Source: Diphasiastrum complanatum | Taxonomy: Eukaryota > Streptophyta > Lycopodiopsida > Lycopodiales > Lycopodiaceae | DNA length: 64,000 nt | NCBI GenBank assembly: GCA_029204225.1 | Contig: CM055102.1 | Location: forward strand, 40,677,631-40,741,630 | Reading direction: 5' to 3' | In this document: positions 10,616-20,821 of the stretch, piece after piece | Layout of the letters: the number at the start of each line of letters is the position of its first letter | Numbering within the stretch: position 1 is the stretch's first letter | Translations under genes and position numbers: made by a program | Notes under the pieces: model-generated | Database searches by the model: none | What the model saw: only the letters and a program-made list of their open reading frames with translations | What the model was told of the DNA's origin: nothing

Positions 10616-12006
10616 CGTATGTCATATACATGGGCAGCCATTGTGACCCAATCTTTAATTTGGTGCACATGATCAAAACAACACCAAGATCTTGCTAGAT
10701 CATTCCCTAGTTGCATTCTTTGTACAAGTTCCACTCCTGACGCTGGTCCAATAGTGGACATCTTGAAAATATGACATCTATCTGTTTTGTCATGCAACTG
10801 TCCAGGGAACAACGATCCATGGAAGAATTGGTATGCACAATGCTCTTTTAAATATACGAATGAAGTTATTTCATGGGATAGATCGACAAGCTGCAATTCT
10901 TTCCTTGCCAACGTTATCCATTTTTTCAGTCTACAATAATTAACCATCAGAAAATTAAAGCGTCTATTGTATACAAATATTTTAAGCCCAAATGACCTAT
11001 TAGAGATTTACGCATGCCCATACCTTCGATTGTTTGGAGTGGGTTCAATCAAAGACAATAATTCATCCAGCCTTGTAGAATCTATAGGAGATGTCGATGA
11101 TGTTGCCAGCAAGTGATCTGAAATCAACTCTTTGGCCAAGTCCTTTTGAATTATCTTTGGTTTATGCATAATGTTTTGAGAGGCCTTCTTCATCACCAGA
11201 TCTTGCGCTTTCTCCATGTTAACATATGAATCTCCAACACCAAACTCATGATCATGCAAACCCAAGTGTATGGCCATTCTAGTGTATCTCGTGTCATTTG
11301 GAATACAGTAATAAATCTTAGTTGTACAATGCCTTGCACAGTAGGGTGGATGATTACAATGTTGACATTTCATGCTACCAACGTCACTTGAAACTAGTCC
11401 TATTGGACACCTAGTCAACAATCTTCCAGAGAAGTGTTTGGAATTTGTCTTATCGAATGACACTAAATAACTACAATTGATATTACGACACTCAAATGCA
11501 CCACCACACGTAGATAAACAAACCACCCCTGGGAATCCCTACATTGTGGAGGTTGTGTAGCATATCCAGTTGTGACAATCAAATGCCCTTTGCATGCCCT
11601 CCATTCCTGTCATTTGTGATGGTGGAAACTCAAATAACTGATCTCCATTGTATTCTTTGGGCATTTCATTCACCTCCCTAGGAGCTCCACAAACTTCGAC
11701 GATCTTTCGCAACTTGCTTGATATAGGCAACATTTTGGACAGTTTTAAAATTGATATTGCAGGCTAAATGATATAAGTTTTATCCACATTTGTCCCTGTA
11801 ATGTGAGCAACACTCTCATCCTCACTAGAGGTGGTCAAGGTTAAATCGACCTGTCGATCCATGCTTGTTGATGGAATGATTCTTGCAGATGCAACAATAC
11901 AAACTGGACGGAGAATCACGATTCCAATGGTATGTATCATATTTCCGTATGTACCAACCAATATTGCTCCATCAAAATTAAATGAAAATACTGCTGCTAA
12001 GGGCAT
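10616..12006 (-). pseudogene. Cys/His-rich protein of an unnamed repeated family (X), copy 1, two in-frame stops
   Basis: One minus-strand frame runs from 12006 to 11024, broken only by TAG at 11764-11766 and at 11539-11541. It then splices (AG|GTATGG at 11024/11023, acceptor TTGTAG at 10931, 93-bp intron, phase 2) to exon complement(10616..10930), which ends at a further donor-like ATACG|GTATGG. Visible parts in order are MPKEYNGDQLFEFPPSQMTG, STCGGAFECRNINCSYLVSF, a Cys/His cluster (CQHC..PPYC..HC, then YYC), AIHLGLHDHEFGVG with an H-x-H pair, and IFKMSTIGP, CCFDHVHQ and DWVTMAAHVYD. The Cys pairs plus H-x-H recall WRKY-GCM1/FLYWCH-type zinc fingers used by plant transposases to bind DNA. 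That parallel is inference. A second copy at 63100-64000 keeps the same landmarks, which argues for a mobile gene. The gene's 3' end faces the methyltransferase-like gene. Confidence 0.55.
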
Positions 12007-12265
12007 ATAATTTTCCTAGCCAGTACAAATGATCATTGCTCCAATGAAATTTAAATGAAATTCGGCTACATTATTAAGATGATGGGATTTAGGCAAACCA
12101 CGTCCCATTGATTTGGTTGTGTACGACATTAATAACTTTGGTGCTATCCCCCTGGAGAAGACACTTAACCTATAGAAAATAAAACTCAAAGGACAGGTCT
12201 AAATGCTAACTTGTCAGTCAATGACCTCATAAAATTTAATTAACCTTAAACTAAGTAACGTTTTA
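12007..12265. other. Upstream flank of the Cys/His-rich gene
   Basis: The minus-strand frame can be followed in pieces to about 12130 but contains stops. No start codon with a good context or promoter is evident. Confidence 0.25.
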
Positions 12266-12797
12266 TATAATCTATTAAACTAAAAGAGAATGGGCTTTAG
12301 CATGATCTACTAGGCCTACAAGCCAATACTTTCCAAGACATCCCCTTAGGCACCATGGGTTTTATGTTTCTTCATACGTGTTTTATATTTCCATTCGATT
12401 TTATGGAAATCACAAATGGAAAGATCATGAGGACATCCCCTTAGTGATCATTAAGGTCCAATCCCTTTTATAAAACTAAAAGGGGATGGGTTTAATATCC
12501 TCATGGTGCCTAAGGGGGTGTCCTCATAATCTTGAGACTAAACACTCTATACCCATAACCACTAAAAGTTAATTGTTGAAAGCAAGTATTAAATTTTTTT
12601 TTAACAAAATCATTGTTATCAGATGTATAATCAGTAGCAAATAAGATTAATTTGGGCAAATAAATCTGTAGATCCTAGCACAAGAAAAAAAAAGCCCATA
12701 AAAAGCTGATTCTATATTCATTCTATCAATCTTGGAAAGTATTGGTTTGTAGGCCTGTAGATCTTTAAGGTCCATCCCCATTTAGTTTTATAATTTA
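12266..12797. repeat. Foldback (MITE-like) element with about 65-bp terminal inverted repeats
   Basis: The left arm (12270-12341) contains ACTAAAAGAGAATGGG, CTACTAGGCCTACAAGCC and AATACTTTCCAAGA. The right arm (12730-12797) is its imperfect reverse complement. Internal pieces such as GTGCCTAAGGGG and AAAAGGGGATGGG are also repeated in both orientations inside and just outside (12950-13030). There is no coding capacity. No certain target duplication is seen. Confidence 0.55.
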
Positions 12798-13091
12798 CGA
12801 GGGTAATTATATATCTTGACATTGGATTTCATGGAAATGACACATGGAAAAATCATGAGATTCATTTTGCAGTATCAAATATATATAGTTAAGTGCCTAT
12901 AGATAAGGTTTCTAAAGTTGCCTATTTATAGATATGGGAGTTGTTATGATGTGCAAATAGCTAACAGGCCCATGTCCCATGTGCCTAAGGGGACGTGCTC
13001 ATGGTGCGTAACGGGATGTCTTAAACCAAGGTCCATCTAAATCAAATTTGTTAAATCCTTTTGACGAGTTTTTTTCCATGAACCAAACTGA

Positions 13092-13395
13092 ACATTTTTC
13101 GAGGTGTAGTGTAAACTGAAACCCTAAATTGAAATCTTGAATCTTTTGGATTTTAGGAGTTCTTGGAGTGCTTTCACAGTGAACTCTCTAGCACATTTTT
13201 TGAGGTGTAGTGTAAACTGAAACCCTAAATTTAAAATCTTGAATCTTTTGGATTCTTGGAGTTCTTGGAGTACTTTCACGGTGGCTCTCTAGCACATATT
13301 TCGAGGTGTAGTGTAAACTGAAACCCTAAACTGAAATCTTGAATCTTTTGAATTTTTTGAGTCCTTGGAGTGCTTTCACAGAGTTCTTGGAGTGT
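13092..13395 (+). repeat. Tandem repeat, 101-bp unit, three copies
   Basis: Units start at 13092, 13193 and 13294, each with ACAT.TTTTCGAGGTGTAG, then GTAAACTGAAACCCTAAA, CTTGAATCTTTTG and TTCTTGGAGT.CTTTCAC. The two periods are exactly 101 bp. The last copy runs into extra TTCTTGGAGTG fragments. The phrase AAACCCTAAA resembles plant telomere-type or telo-box sequence, but only once per unit. Confidence 0.85.
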
Positions 13396-13505
13396 TTTCC
13401 CTTGCGGTTGATCCAGGTGCAGCATTCGATCTTGTTCTAGGTCTCGTTTGAGGTAAGAAACTCCTTACTATGTTTGAGGTCTCGTTATTTCTTCATTCCT
13501 TGCGA

Positions 13506-13745
13506 GCTTCAGCCAGACAAAATTTTTGCCTGGCTGAAGCCTCTGACATCGTGCATTGGAGTTTCTTGCCCTGCTGCTTAGCGAGCTACATGCAAGCAAA
13601 TTTTTTGCAAAAAATTTTTGCCTGCCTGCAGTTCACTAGGTGCATAGGAGCAATGCGCCAGGCAACAAAATTTTGCTTGGCTGCAGCTAAAATATCGTGC
13701 TTGAATTACCTTGGAGCTGCAGCCAGGCATCAGAAAGCACCTTGG
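13506..13745. repeat. GC-rich hairpin repeat family H, copy 1
   Basis: A near-perfect palindrome (GCTTCAGCCAG....CTGGCTGAAGC) spans 13506-13540. Similar modules follow, ending with GAGCTGCAGCCAGGCATCAG and AAAGCACCTTGGAT at 13712-13746. The same modules, including an identical 35-base stretch ending in AAAGCACCTTGGAT, recur at 55379-55773. Here the repeat abuts the truncated 5' end of gypsy element 1. Confidence 0.75.
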
Positions 13746-13749
13746 ATGT

Positions 13750-16301
13750 AGTTCCAAAGGTTACAAAATTCTATCGTTGTAATCCTAATGTTGTGGATCT
13801 GATAAAGAAAGAGCTTCAGAGACTGCTTGACGATGATTTCATTTATGAGATTGAGCATACATAATGGGTTTTATCGATCGTCATTGTTCCTAAGAAGAAT
13901 GGAAAATTGAGAATTTGTGTGAATCTCAAAGCCTTGAACAAAGTGACGTGGAAGGTCACTTTCCGTGACCTTTTACTGAAAGCATTTTGGACCACCTTGC
14001 TGGAGCGGAAGCTTATAGTTTTTTGGATGGATTTGGTGGTTACAACCAGGTCAAGATTGCACCTGCAGATCGTCTCAAAATAGCTTTTGCAACAAAATGA
14101 GACACATATGCTTACAAAGTAATGTCGTTTGGACTCTGTAATATACCAAGTTCGTTCCAAAGAGTAATGCAATTCGCTTTTAAAGATTATCTACAAAAAT
14201 TTCTTGAAATTTACTTGGATGACCTAGGAGTCCATAGTACAGATATAGACCACCTGGATCGATTGGAGAAAGTATTTAAAAGATGTCGCAAGTATCAAAT
14301 TTCCCTGAATCCAGAAAAATGTCAGAGATGGGTTTCCCACGGAGTTGTGCTTGGGCATGTGATATCAAGACATGACATTGACACAGATTATTCTAAAATC
14401 AAGGTTATTGTGGAATTGCCACCGCCAACAACAATTCGTGGAATTTATGTGTTTATGGGTCATGCGAACTACTATCAAATTTTTATTATCTTCTTTGTGA
14501 ATTTAGCAAGACCTATATACAAACTGACTATTGTTCCTATTTGGACAGTAGAGACGTTAGAAGCCTTTGCACCAATATTGTGCTCTCCAGATTGGACAGT
14601 TGAGTTTCATGTTCACACTGATGCCTCAAAATATGCAATTGGATCAGTTTTGACACAGCCAGGTAACTATAAGAAGGACTATCCAATACGATTTGCAAGC
14701 AGACAGGTTACAGATCTGGAGAAAAACTATTCAACAACAGAATGTGAAGCATTAGCCATGATTTTTTCTGTACGGAAATTTCGTCATTATCTTATGGAAA
14801 CGCACTTTGCATTTTATACGGATCACCAACCGTTACTTTACTTGGTAAACAAGATGTGCAATAGTGGGCGTATTGCAAGATGGTTACTGTTATTGACTGA
14901 ATTTGACTTTCGAATTGTGGTTCGAAAGGGAAGCAACATTATCTAGCCGACCACGTTTCTCGAATAGAATCCGCACCAGTTAATACTGAGGTGGATGATG
15001 AATTACCAGATGCTGCATTATTCTATGTAGAAGCAGTACCTGAGTGGGCAGCGGATATTGTTGAGTACCTGATGCTAGGACAACTGAATGACTCTTTGAC
15101 AAAAGTACAGAAAAGACAATTGATTCATAAGGCTCAACCTTATCAATTGATTGGAGGACAATTGTATCATCGTGGATCAGACAATATTCTACTTAGATCT
15201 GTTTTACCGCATGAAATACCAGATTTAATCATGTTTTCAAATGATGGCATGGGCGGAGGACACTTATCTACAGATATTACTGTTCACAAACTTTTGCAAT
15301 CAAGTTGTTGGTGGCCTACGCTTCATAAGGACACATAAAATTATATTCAGACATGTGATGTTTGCCAGCGAGCACGACGACCTACTAGACAGAACTATGA
15401 ATGCTTACATCCGGTTTTATCGCAAGCGCCATTTGAAAAATGAGGACTGGATTATGTTGGTCCTATTCATCCTGTTGCGCGAGGATCTCAGGTCCGATAC
15501 ATTATCGTAGCAACTGATTATATGACCAAGTGGGCTGAAGCCAAAGCTATCAAAGTTGCTGATGCGAAATCTACGGCAAAGTTTCTTTATGAAAATATTA
15601 TAATCAGATTTGGATGTCCGATCGAGATTGTCAGTGATCGAGGTACACACTTTGTTAGTCAAACGATAAAGTGTTTATTGGAAGATTTTTTTGTCATACA
15701 TAGATTTAGTACTCCTTATTATCCTAGAGGGAATGACCAAGCTGAATCTTTCAATAAGATTCTCTGCACTATTATGACGAAAACAGTTGAAGCAAGTCGA
15801 TCGGATTAGGAACATAAACTGCATGCAACATTATGGGCATTCAGAACCGCTTACAAAAATAATACAAATCAAACACCCTTTCAACTGGTTTATGGTCAAG
15901 ATGTTGTCATGCCGATTGAATTTTTAATCCCATCTTTATGCATAGCAGCAACAGAACGGTTAAATGATGATAAGTCTTTACAACTACGTCATGAAGCGTT
16001 GCACAAATTGTGTGAAACAAGATTGATGGCAGTTCATGCGTTAGTAGCAGAGAAAGCCCGCCGTAAGGCATGGCACGATCGTTGATTACACAAAAAGGAT
16101 CTAAAAGCAGGAGATCTTGCACTGATGTACAAAGCCAAGCTGATCAAGGGAAAATTGAAGTTTACCGGTGAAGGCCCGTATAAAGTGAACTATGGAACGG
16201 TGATTCTTGAGCACTTGGACAAAAATTGGTTTGATACTCCTGTGAATGGCAGCCGATTACGCAAGTTTTGGCAGCCTGCTCCGCCAGTTCAACAAGCATG
16301 A
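13750..16301 (+). pseudogene. Ty3-gypsy element 1: reverse transcriptase, RNase H, integrase
   Basis: The element is 5'-truncated, with no gag or protease. RT fingers start near 13750 (KELQRLLDDDFIYEI, then VIVPKKNGKLRICVNLK), with a stop and a frameshift before 14122. The frame 14122-14946 carries MSFGLCNIPSSFQ, the catalytic YLDD (residues 31-34) in the unusual context YLDDLGVHS, and RNase H (HTDASKYAIGSVL, TECEALA, YTDHQPLLYL). Integrase follows in pieces: the zinc-binding GGHLSTD...WWP and CDVCQRARRP near 15290-15375, the core with TDYMTKW, SDRGTHF and QAESFNK (15513-15809), and the C-terminus ending RKFWQPAPP at about 16300. There is no chromodomain, so it belongs with the non-chromovirus (Tat/Athila-like) side. 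Stops at 14944, 15337 and 15808 and frame changes make it inactive. Confidence 0.85.
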
Positions 16302-16501
16302 TCCAAATAATTTTTTATTTTTATTTGTTTCCAATTTTTTTGTTTTCACTATTTAATTGTTAACTTTGTTGGAAAAAACAATTAAAAATAAAATGAGGAA
16401 AGGCTGATGAGCAAAAGTCAGAAAAGTCATCAGAATGGAAAAAGAGGAAGGAAAGTATTTTCAAACAAAGATAATTTTTTATGGGGAATGACTTATAAAA
16501 A

Positions 16502-16622
16502 TATTGTTTCGGTCATATGTTGCCTATACAATATTGTTTCGTCATATGTTGCCTATACAATATTGTTTCGGTCATATGTAGCCTATATAGTATATGTTGT
16601 CATATGTTGCCTATACAATATT
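16502..16622 (+). repeat. Tandem repeat, about 30-bp unit, four copies
   Basis: Units of TATTGTTTCGGTCATATGTT plus GCCTATACAA repeat four times with small changes, just downstream of the integrase gene and at the start of the following open frame. In frame the unit reads YVAYTI(LFRS)-like. It sits between pol and the extra coding region. Confidence 0.85.
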
Positions 16623-19600
16623 GGAGACCTTTGCTGAGCTTTTAGATTGTACATCCACTTTAGATATATCTGTACTAACTTGGGCGAAGGTTCTTTTCCA
16701 GAAAAGATACACCTATAAGTTGGCTGAATTCGATTCATTCCTCACTTGTGCTAGCGAAGCTCTTGCCAATTTTTCCAATGATCAAAGCCTTCAAAACTTT
16801 TTGTACTGTAATCTGATATACACTTGCGCCTATTACTTTCAGTTTCTATTCTTTTCCATCATGTCTTTCACAGATATGTCTCAGTCGTCGCGTTACACTA
16901 TCCATTGTGATGTCCCATCTACAACGGATATCATGATCCTTCCTAGCACAAGCATGGTCACTCAGTGGATGACCCTTACGGAGCCTGTGCTTACTGCAAT
17001 GGGTATTCATGAGAGAGTCTTATCAGGGAGAATCAACATGGATTTATCACTCTTGCCTTCAGTACTTAAAAGGAGGAGAAATCCAAGTTTTACATTACTT
17101 TCCAAGGAGCCACACACAAGGTGCGGTGTGACTAAGGCCGCCCTTGCTGCCATAGGGATAACATCTGGTACCCAAGCCTCACCAAACCATAAGCAAGCCA
17201 AACAGGCTATTAAGTCTTATATTGACGTTATGAATGATTTGCACTGGACTAATGACGACTACCTTCTAGAAGCCATTACTGATCCTCCCATTCACGCCGT
17301 TGCTCAGCTCCTTAACAATTTTTTGATGGTTGGCAACCTCAGAAAAGATCGAATTACTTCCCATATTTTGCATAGGATAGTAAATTCTCATGCCAAGATA
17401 GCCGAGGCACCTCTGGAACCATATAACTAGCTCAAGACCATTTTTGGAGAGCTCAAACGAGCCATCAAGAGCAATATCAAGCAACAATTTGCTGCTGGCC
17501 CTTTGTTATCACTCCTAGCAGCCTCCCACCTTGAAAATGAAATCCATGGTTTTTGTATGGATTCCGTGCTTTCTATTTATGAAGAAGCACCGGCCGAGTC
17601 ATCTCATCAGGCATCCAGCTCACATAGTCAATGTCGCCCACGCAACGAGATCGTCATTGCTGACTCGCCTTCCGCGTCACGACGTCGTACTAGGCAAAGA
17701 TCTTTAGTTGCGCTTCCACCCCCTACTGCTATTCACACTGATTACCTATTCCCCCCGCCTCCGATGCTTCCCTTGCCTCTGCTTCCTCTCACGGACAATC
17801 TGTGACCATTAGGGCTACCATTCCCATCATAGCTGCCCAAGCCGCCTCACCCTCTTACACATAGAAGCTGTTTCACCAAACACCCAGTATTTCATGGACA
17901 TGTTCGACGATTTTGACTCCCTTGGGGCCTCAGAAGTTTTTGTAATGCCCCAAAGCCTTGCGCCCTTTGAATTCCAATCCCCTGGAAGATGATTCAAACA
18001 GTTCCATGATACTCCTACTAGTTTTGAAGACCCTTTTCTAATTAACCAACAACCTCAAGTTGAAGCCACACCAGCCACAATTCGGATCGGGCAAGCTGTC
18101 AAATCACCAAAGCAGTTTGACGCCACAATGCTTGAGGGCTATGAAGAAGAAGACCTCTTACCTGCTCCACGCCAACCAGGGACAGTACCACCAGGTCCTT
18201 CTGTTGTTACCACCTCCACAATAGTAGATTCTGGTGATGCTCTCGGTTTGGTCTCAAGCCTTGCGCAAGTGATCCAGTCTATGCTAGATAATAAAAAAAA
18301 AATAGAGTAGCGCATCTCAGATATGGGATTTGAGAATACTCTCATCAGCCAGAAAGTTATTCAGCTGGACAAAGAATTGAAGATCGTCAAGTAGCATGAT
18401 GCTAAGTCTGAAGTTGAGAAGAAGATGGCACAGCAATTGGCTGATCGCCTAGAAGACTATGTCAACTCCCTGCAGAATGCGCTCACAACTGCCAAGATCA
18501 AGTGGACAGGGCCGTGCAGGATGCAAAGCAACAGGTGCAACTGCTCCAGGGACAATTGCATATGGCTGAACAATATCGCACACGTCTCCAAGTGAATTGG
18601 ATGCAACCACCCTTGAGCGTGATGCACAATTGGCGAGGGCTAGCCACATAACTCATGATAGATTTTGGAGTTTTCTCAAAAGTTGTAACTGTCCAAGCTG
18701 GTTGCTCTCCCAATGCGAGTATTTTATCCAATTTTTTTACGACCTCTATTTCAAAGGAATTAAACTTGAGGATCCAACCACCACGCAAGGACTCATGAGG
18801 ATGTTGCGCTAAAAAGCTCTGGATCTGGTCCTCGACATTGATTGGTCTTCTAAACAATGGTCTAGTCCTTGATGAAGATGGACCTGGTTGCACTGCCTAT
18901 GGAACTGGCTCTTGTTCTTTAGCTTCATGGGCTCCACCCTGGTCCATGCCCGAATCCAACCCTGTATCTATAGTGCATCAGCTTGGTGCGGAGGGGAGAA
19001 TTGCGGCACGACCGGAACTGAAATTTGAGGCCCAGCTTCCAACACCTGAGTGGCAGCCTTTTCATGTGCGTTGATGGTTGCTTTAGCCTTTGCCAACTCA
19101 ATTAAAGCTGTACCTTTGAATATGTCAAAGCGGCCTTGGAATCCTTGAAGCACCACTTTGTAGGTTTCTACCTTTTTAAACAAATACGTGATTTCCATCA
19201 GAGTTACCAGATGATCAACTATTTGCATTTATAGATACGTAGATCCATATTATGTACCAATGTTGTGCTGGAATAAGTGGAAGGATTTGGGATTGGCCAT
19301 GGACAAATTTACTATTTATACGCCAAACTGGCCAATCATCCACCAACCTTACAGTTGAGAAATTTTAGTGGATTTTCACCGGGCACTACAAGCGTACCAA
19401 CAGGAGTATATACACTCTCCCAATCCAATAGTGAGGCAATCAACACTTTTTGCAAAAGACTTGACTATGTTGGCATCCGTGGCAACGAGATGGGATGATT
19501 GCCTTCCTCCTTTGGCATTCAATCCAAATAAGCCAATGGCCTCATAGAGCATTAAGGATCAGCTGTCGGTGGCTCGATTGTATTTTTGTGCCGCAATGAT

Positions 19601-19776
19601 GGAAGGCTCCTGGGAATCTCGATTCACATCCTGGACAACTTTAAAGTGGATTGCCGAAGCCCACCGTTGTTTTTTGCCGCACAATTTAGATTTCAACATT
19701 GCCCGACTCGATTTCGTGGAGAAGGTGCAATATCATTTAATAAAGATTCGACATGAAGCACATAAAAGCCCACAAT
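16594..19776 (+). pseudogene. Extra 3' coding region of gypsy element 1 (third ORF, env position)
   Basis: About 3.2 kb between integrase and the polypurine tract reads as one eroded gene. The frame 16594-17430 is open for 278 codons. A likely functional start is ATG 16861, which follows a splice-acceptor-like TATTACTTTCAG at 16831-16842 and begins MSFTDMSQSSRYT. Then come a helical block (KQAKQAIKSYIDVM, AVAQLLNNFLMVG), a frame from 17503 with Ser/Pro-rich sequence, a coiled-coil-like stretch (18240-18480, KVIQLDKELKIVK, KMAQQLADRLEDY), and pieces with HDRFWSFLKS, YFIQFFYDLYFKG, TRWDDCLPPLAFNP and DQLSVARLYFCAAM to a stop at 19776. No family is recognised. I see no strong signal peptide or membrane anchor, so a retroviral envelope is not supported. 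Position alone recalls the env-like ORF of Athila elements. Confidence 0.55.
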
Positions 19777-19810
19777 AACTGCATCTCACAGGTGTCGTCG
19801 GACCGCCAAC

Positions 19811-19828
19811 AGTTGTGGTGGGGGATAC
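19811..19828 (+). promoter_or_regulatory. Polypurine tract of gypsy element 1
   Basis: GTGGTGGGGGATAC directly precedes TGTTGGAGGG, the expected LTR start. This purine-rich tract primes plus-strand DNA synthesis in LTR retrotransposons. Its position shows that the 16.6-19.8 kb coding region lies inside the element. Confidence 0.6.
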
Positions 19829-20320
19829 TGTTGGAGGGTTTTCAGATTCCAAGGCAATCCTAATTCTAGTTAATAAGTGAGAGGGAACATCAAGTTAGTG
19901 AATAAAGTTGGGTTTCCCTCCAATTTGGATGGTTCCCACTCTTTTTTAAATTTAAATAATTAGGGAGGCAGAAATGGACCAATAGGTTTCAGAGGCCAGG
20001 GTCCTCTTCTCTATTATAAAAAGGGACCAACTCGAGTTTTTACACATGTACATATTTTCATTTCGATAAAGCAGATTGGTTCTCTTGTGAAATGGATCTA
20101 TGAATGTCCTTGCTCAGGTGTTGGAAGCCGAAGTGAGAGAAAATCCCATAAGGCAAAAATGCCGAAGAGATGAATACTCTTTATCCATAACTTCTTTTCA
20201 GAGATCAATCGGGTTGACTGAGTGCCTCTTCGACAGTCGTCGGCTCCTGAACAAGATAGGCTACAGACTCATCGATATACCTGATAGGTGGTCTACTAAC
20301 GCTTGTCGATCTTCTGGGTG
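19829..20320 (+). mobile_element. 3' LTR of gypsy element 1 (right edge uncertain)
   Basis: It begins TGTTGGAGGG right after the polypurine tract and contains a TATA-like CTATTATAAAAAGGGACC at about 20013. The right edge cannot be fixed: it merges with the LTR-like sequence of the chromovirus, and there is no matching 5' LTR in the window because the element is 5'-truncated. Confidence 0.5.
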
Positions 20321-20793
20321 ATAGAGGAAGCTGATCATTTTCACCCAACCAAGTAGAAGCATCCAATCAACTCTGGAAGCCTCACCCCCAAGTCAAGGAA
20401 CAAGAAGCATGAATATAGAGTAAGAGCCTGGCAATGAATCAATGATCACAATGAGGAGTAGGGCGAGTTTGGCCTCCATATATAGAGGCAAAAACATCCT
20501 GGGCACATAGCCATGCATAGCCCTAAGTTTCATATACATAGCTTCACCTAGAATAGAGTCCTAAGCATGGACCAACTATTCATAGAATTGCTATTGATAA
20601 CTCTACACATGCATACACTGTCTCATACCTTGTCTAAACTCCATTTAGTGTGTTATGGGCCTCACAAGGATATTAGTTACCTTCGGGTCATGTCCAGTAT
20701 GACGTGGCATTACCAACAACTTGCTTCATCGGAGTACCGTGTATCCAAGACTGGGAGTATACTGAATCCTATGTACTGGTCATGGACATGACA
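20321..20793 (-). mobile_element. 3' LTR of the chromovirus (left edge approximate)
   Basis: Its right edge at 20793 reads, on the minus strand, TGTCATGTCCATGACCAGTA, directly after a purine tract (AAGGAGGGAAG, 20794-20806 region). It shares motifs with the LTRs at 39226-39709 and 60393-61003: a start of the TGTYAYGTCCATG type, a TATATA box, AAACTCGCC and TTGGTTGGGTG. So it belongs to the same broad LTR group. The left edge is a guess. Confidence 0.5.
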
Positions 20794-20821
20794 TTCTTCC
20801 CTCCTTAAACTGCTTCTATCC

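Noticed and set aside
16594-17430. Calling the extra gypsy ORF a retroviral-type envelope
   Set aside because: Position fits, but I see no convincing signal peptide, cleavage site or C-terminal membrane anchor, so only position and coding nature are claimed.
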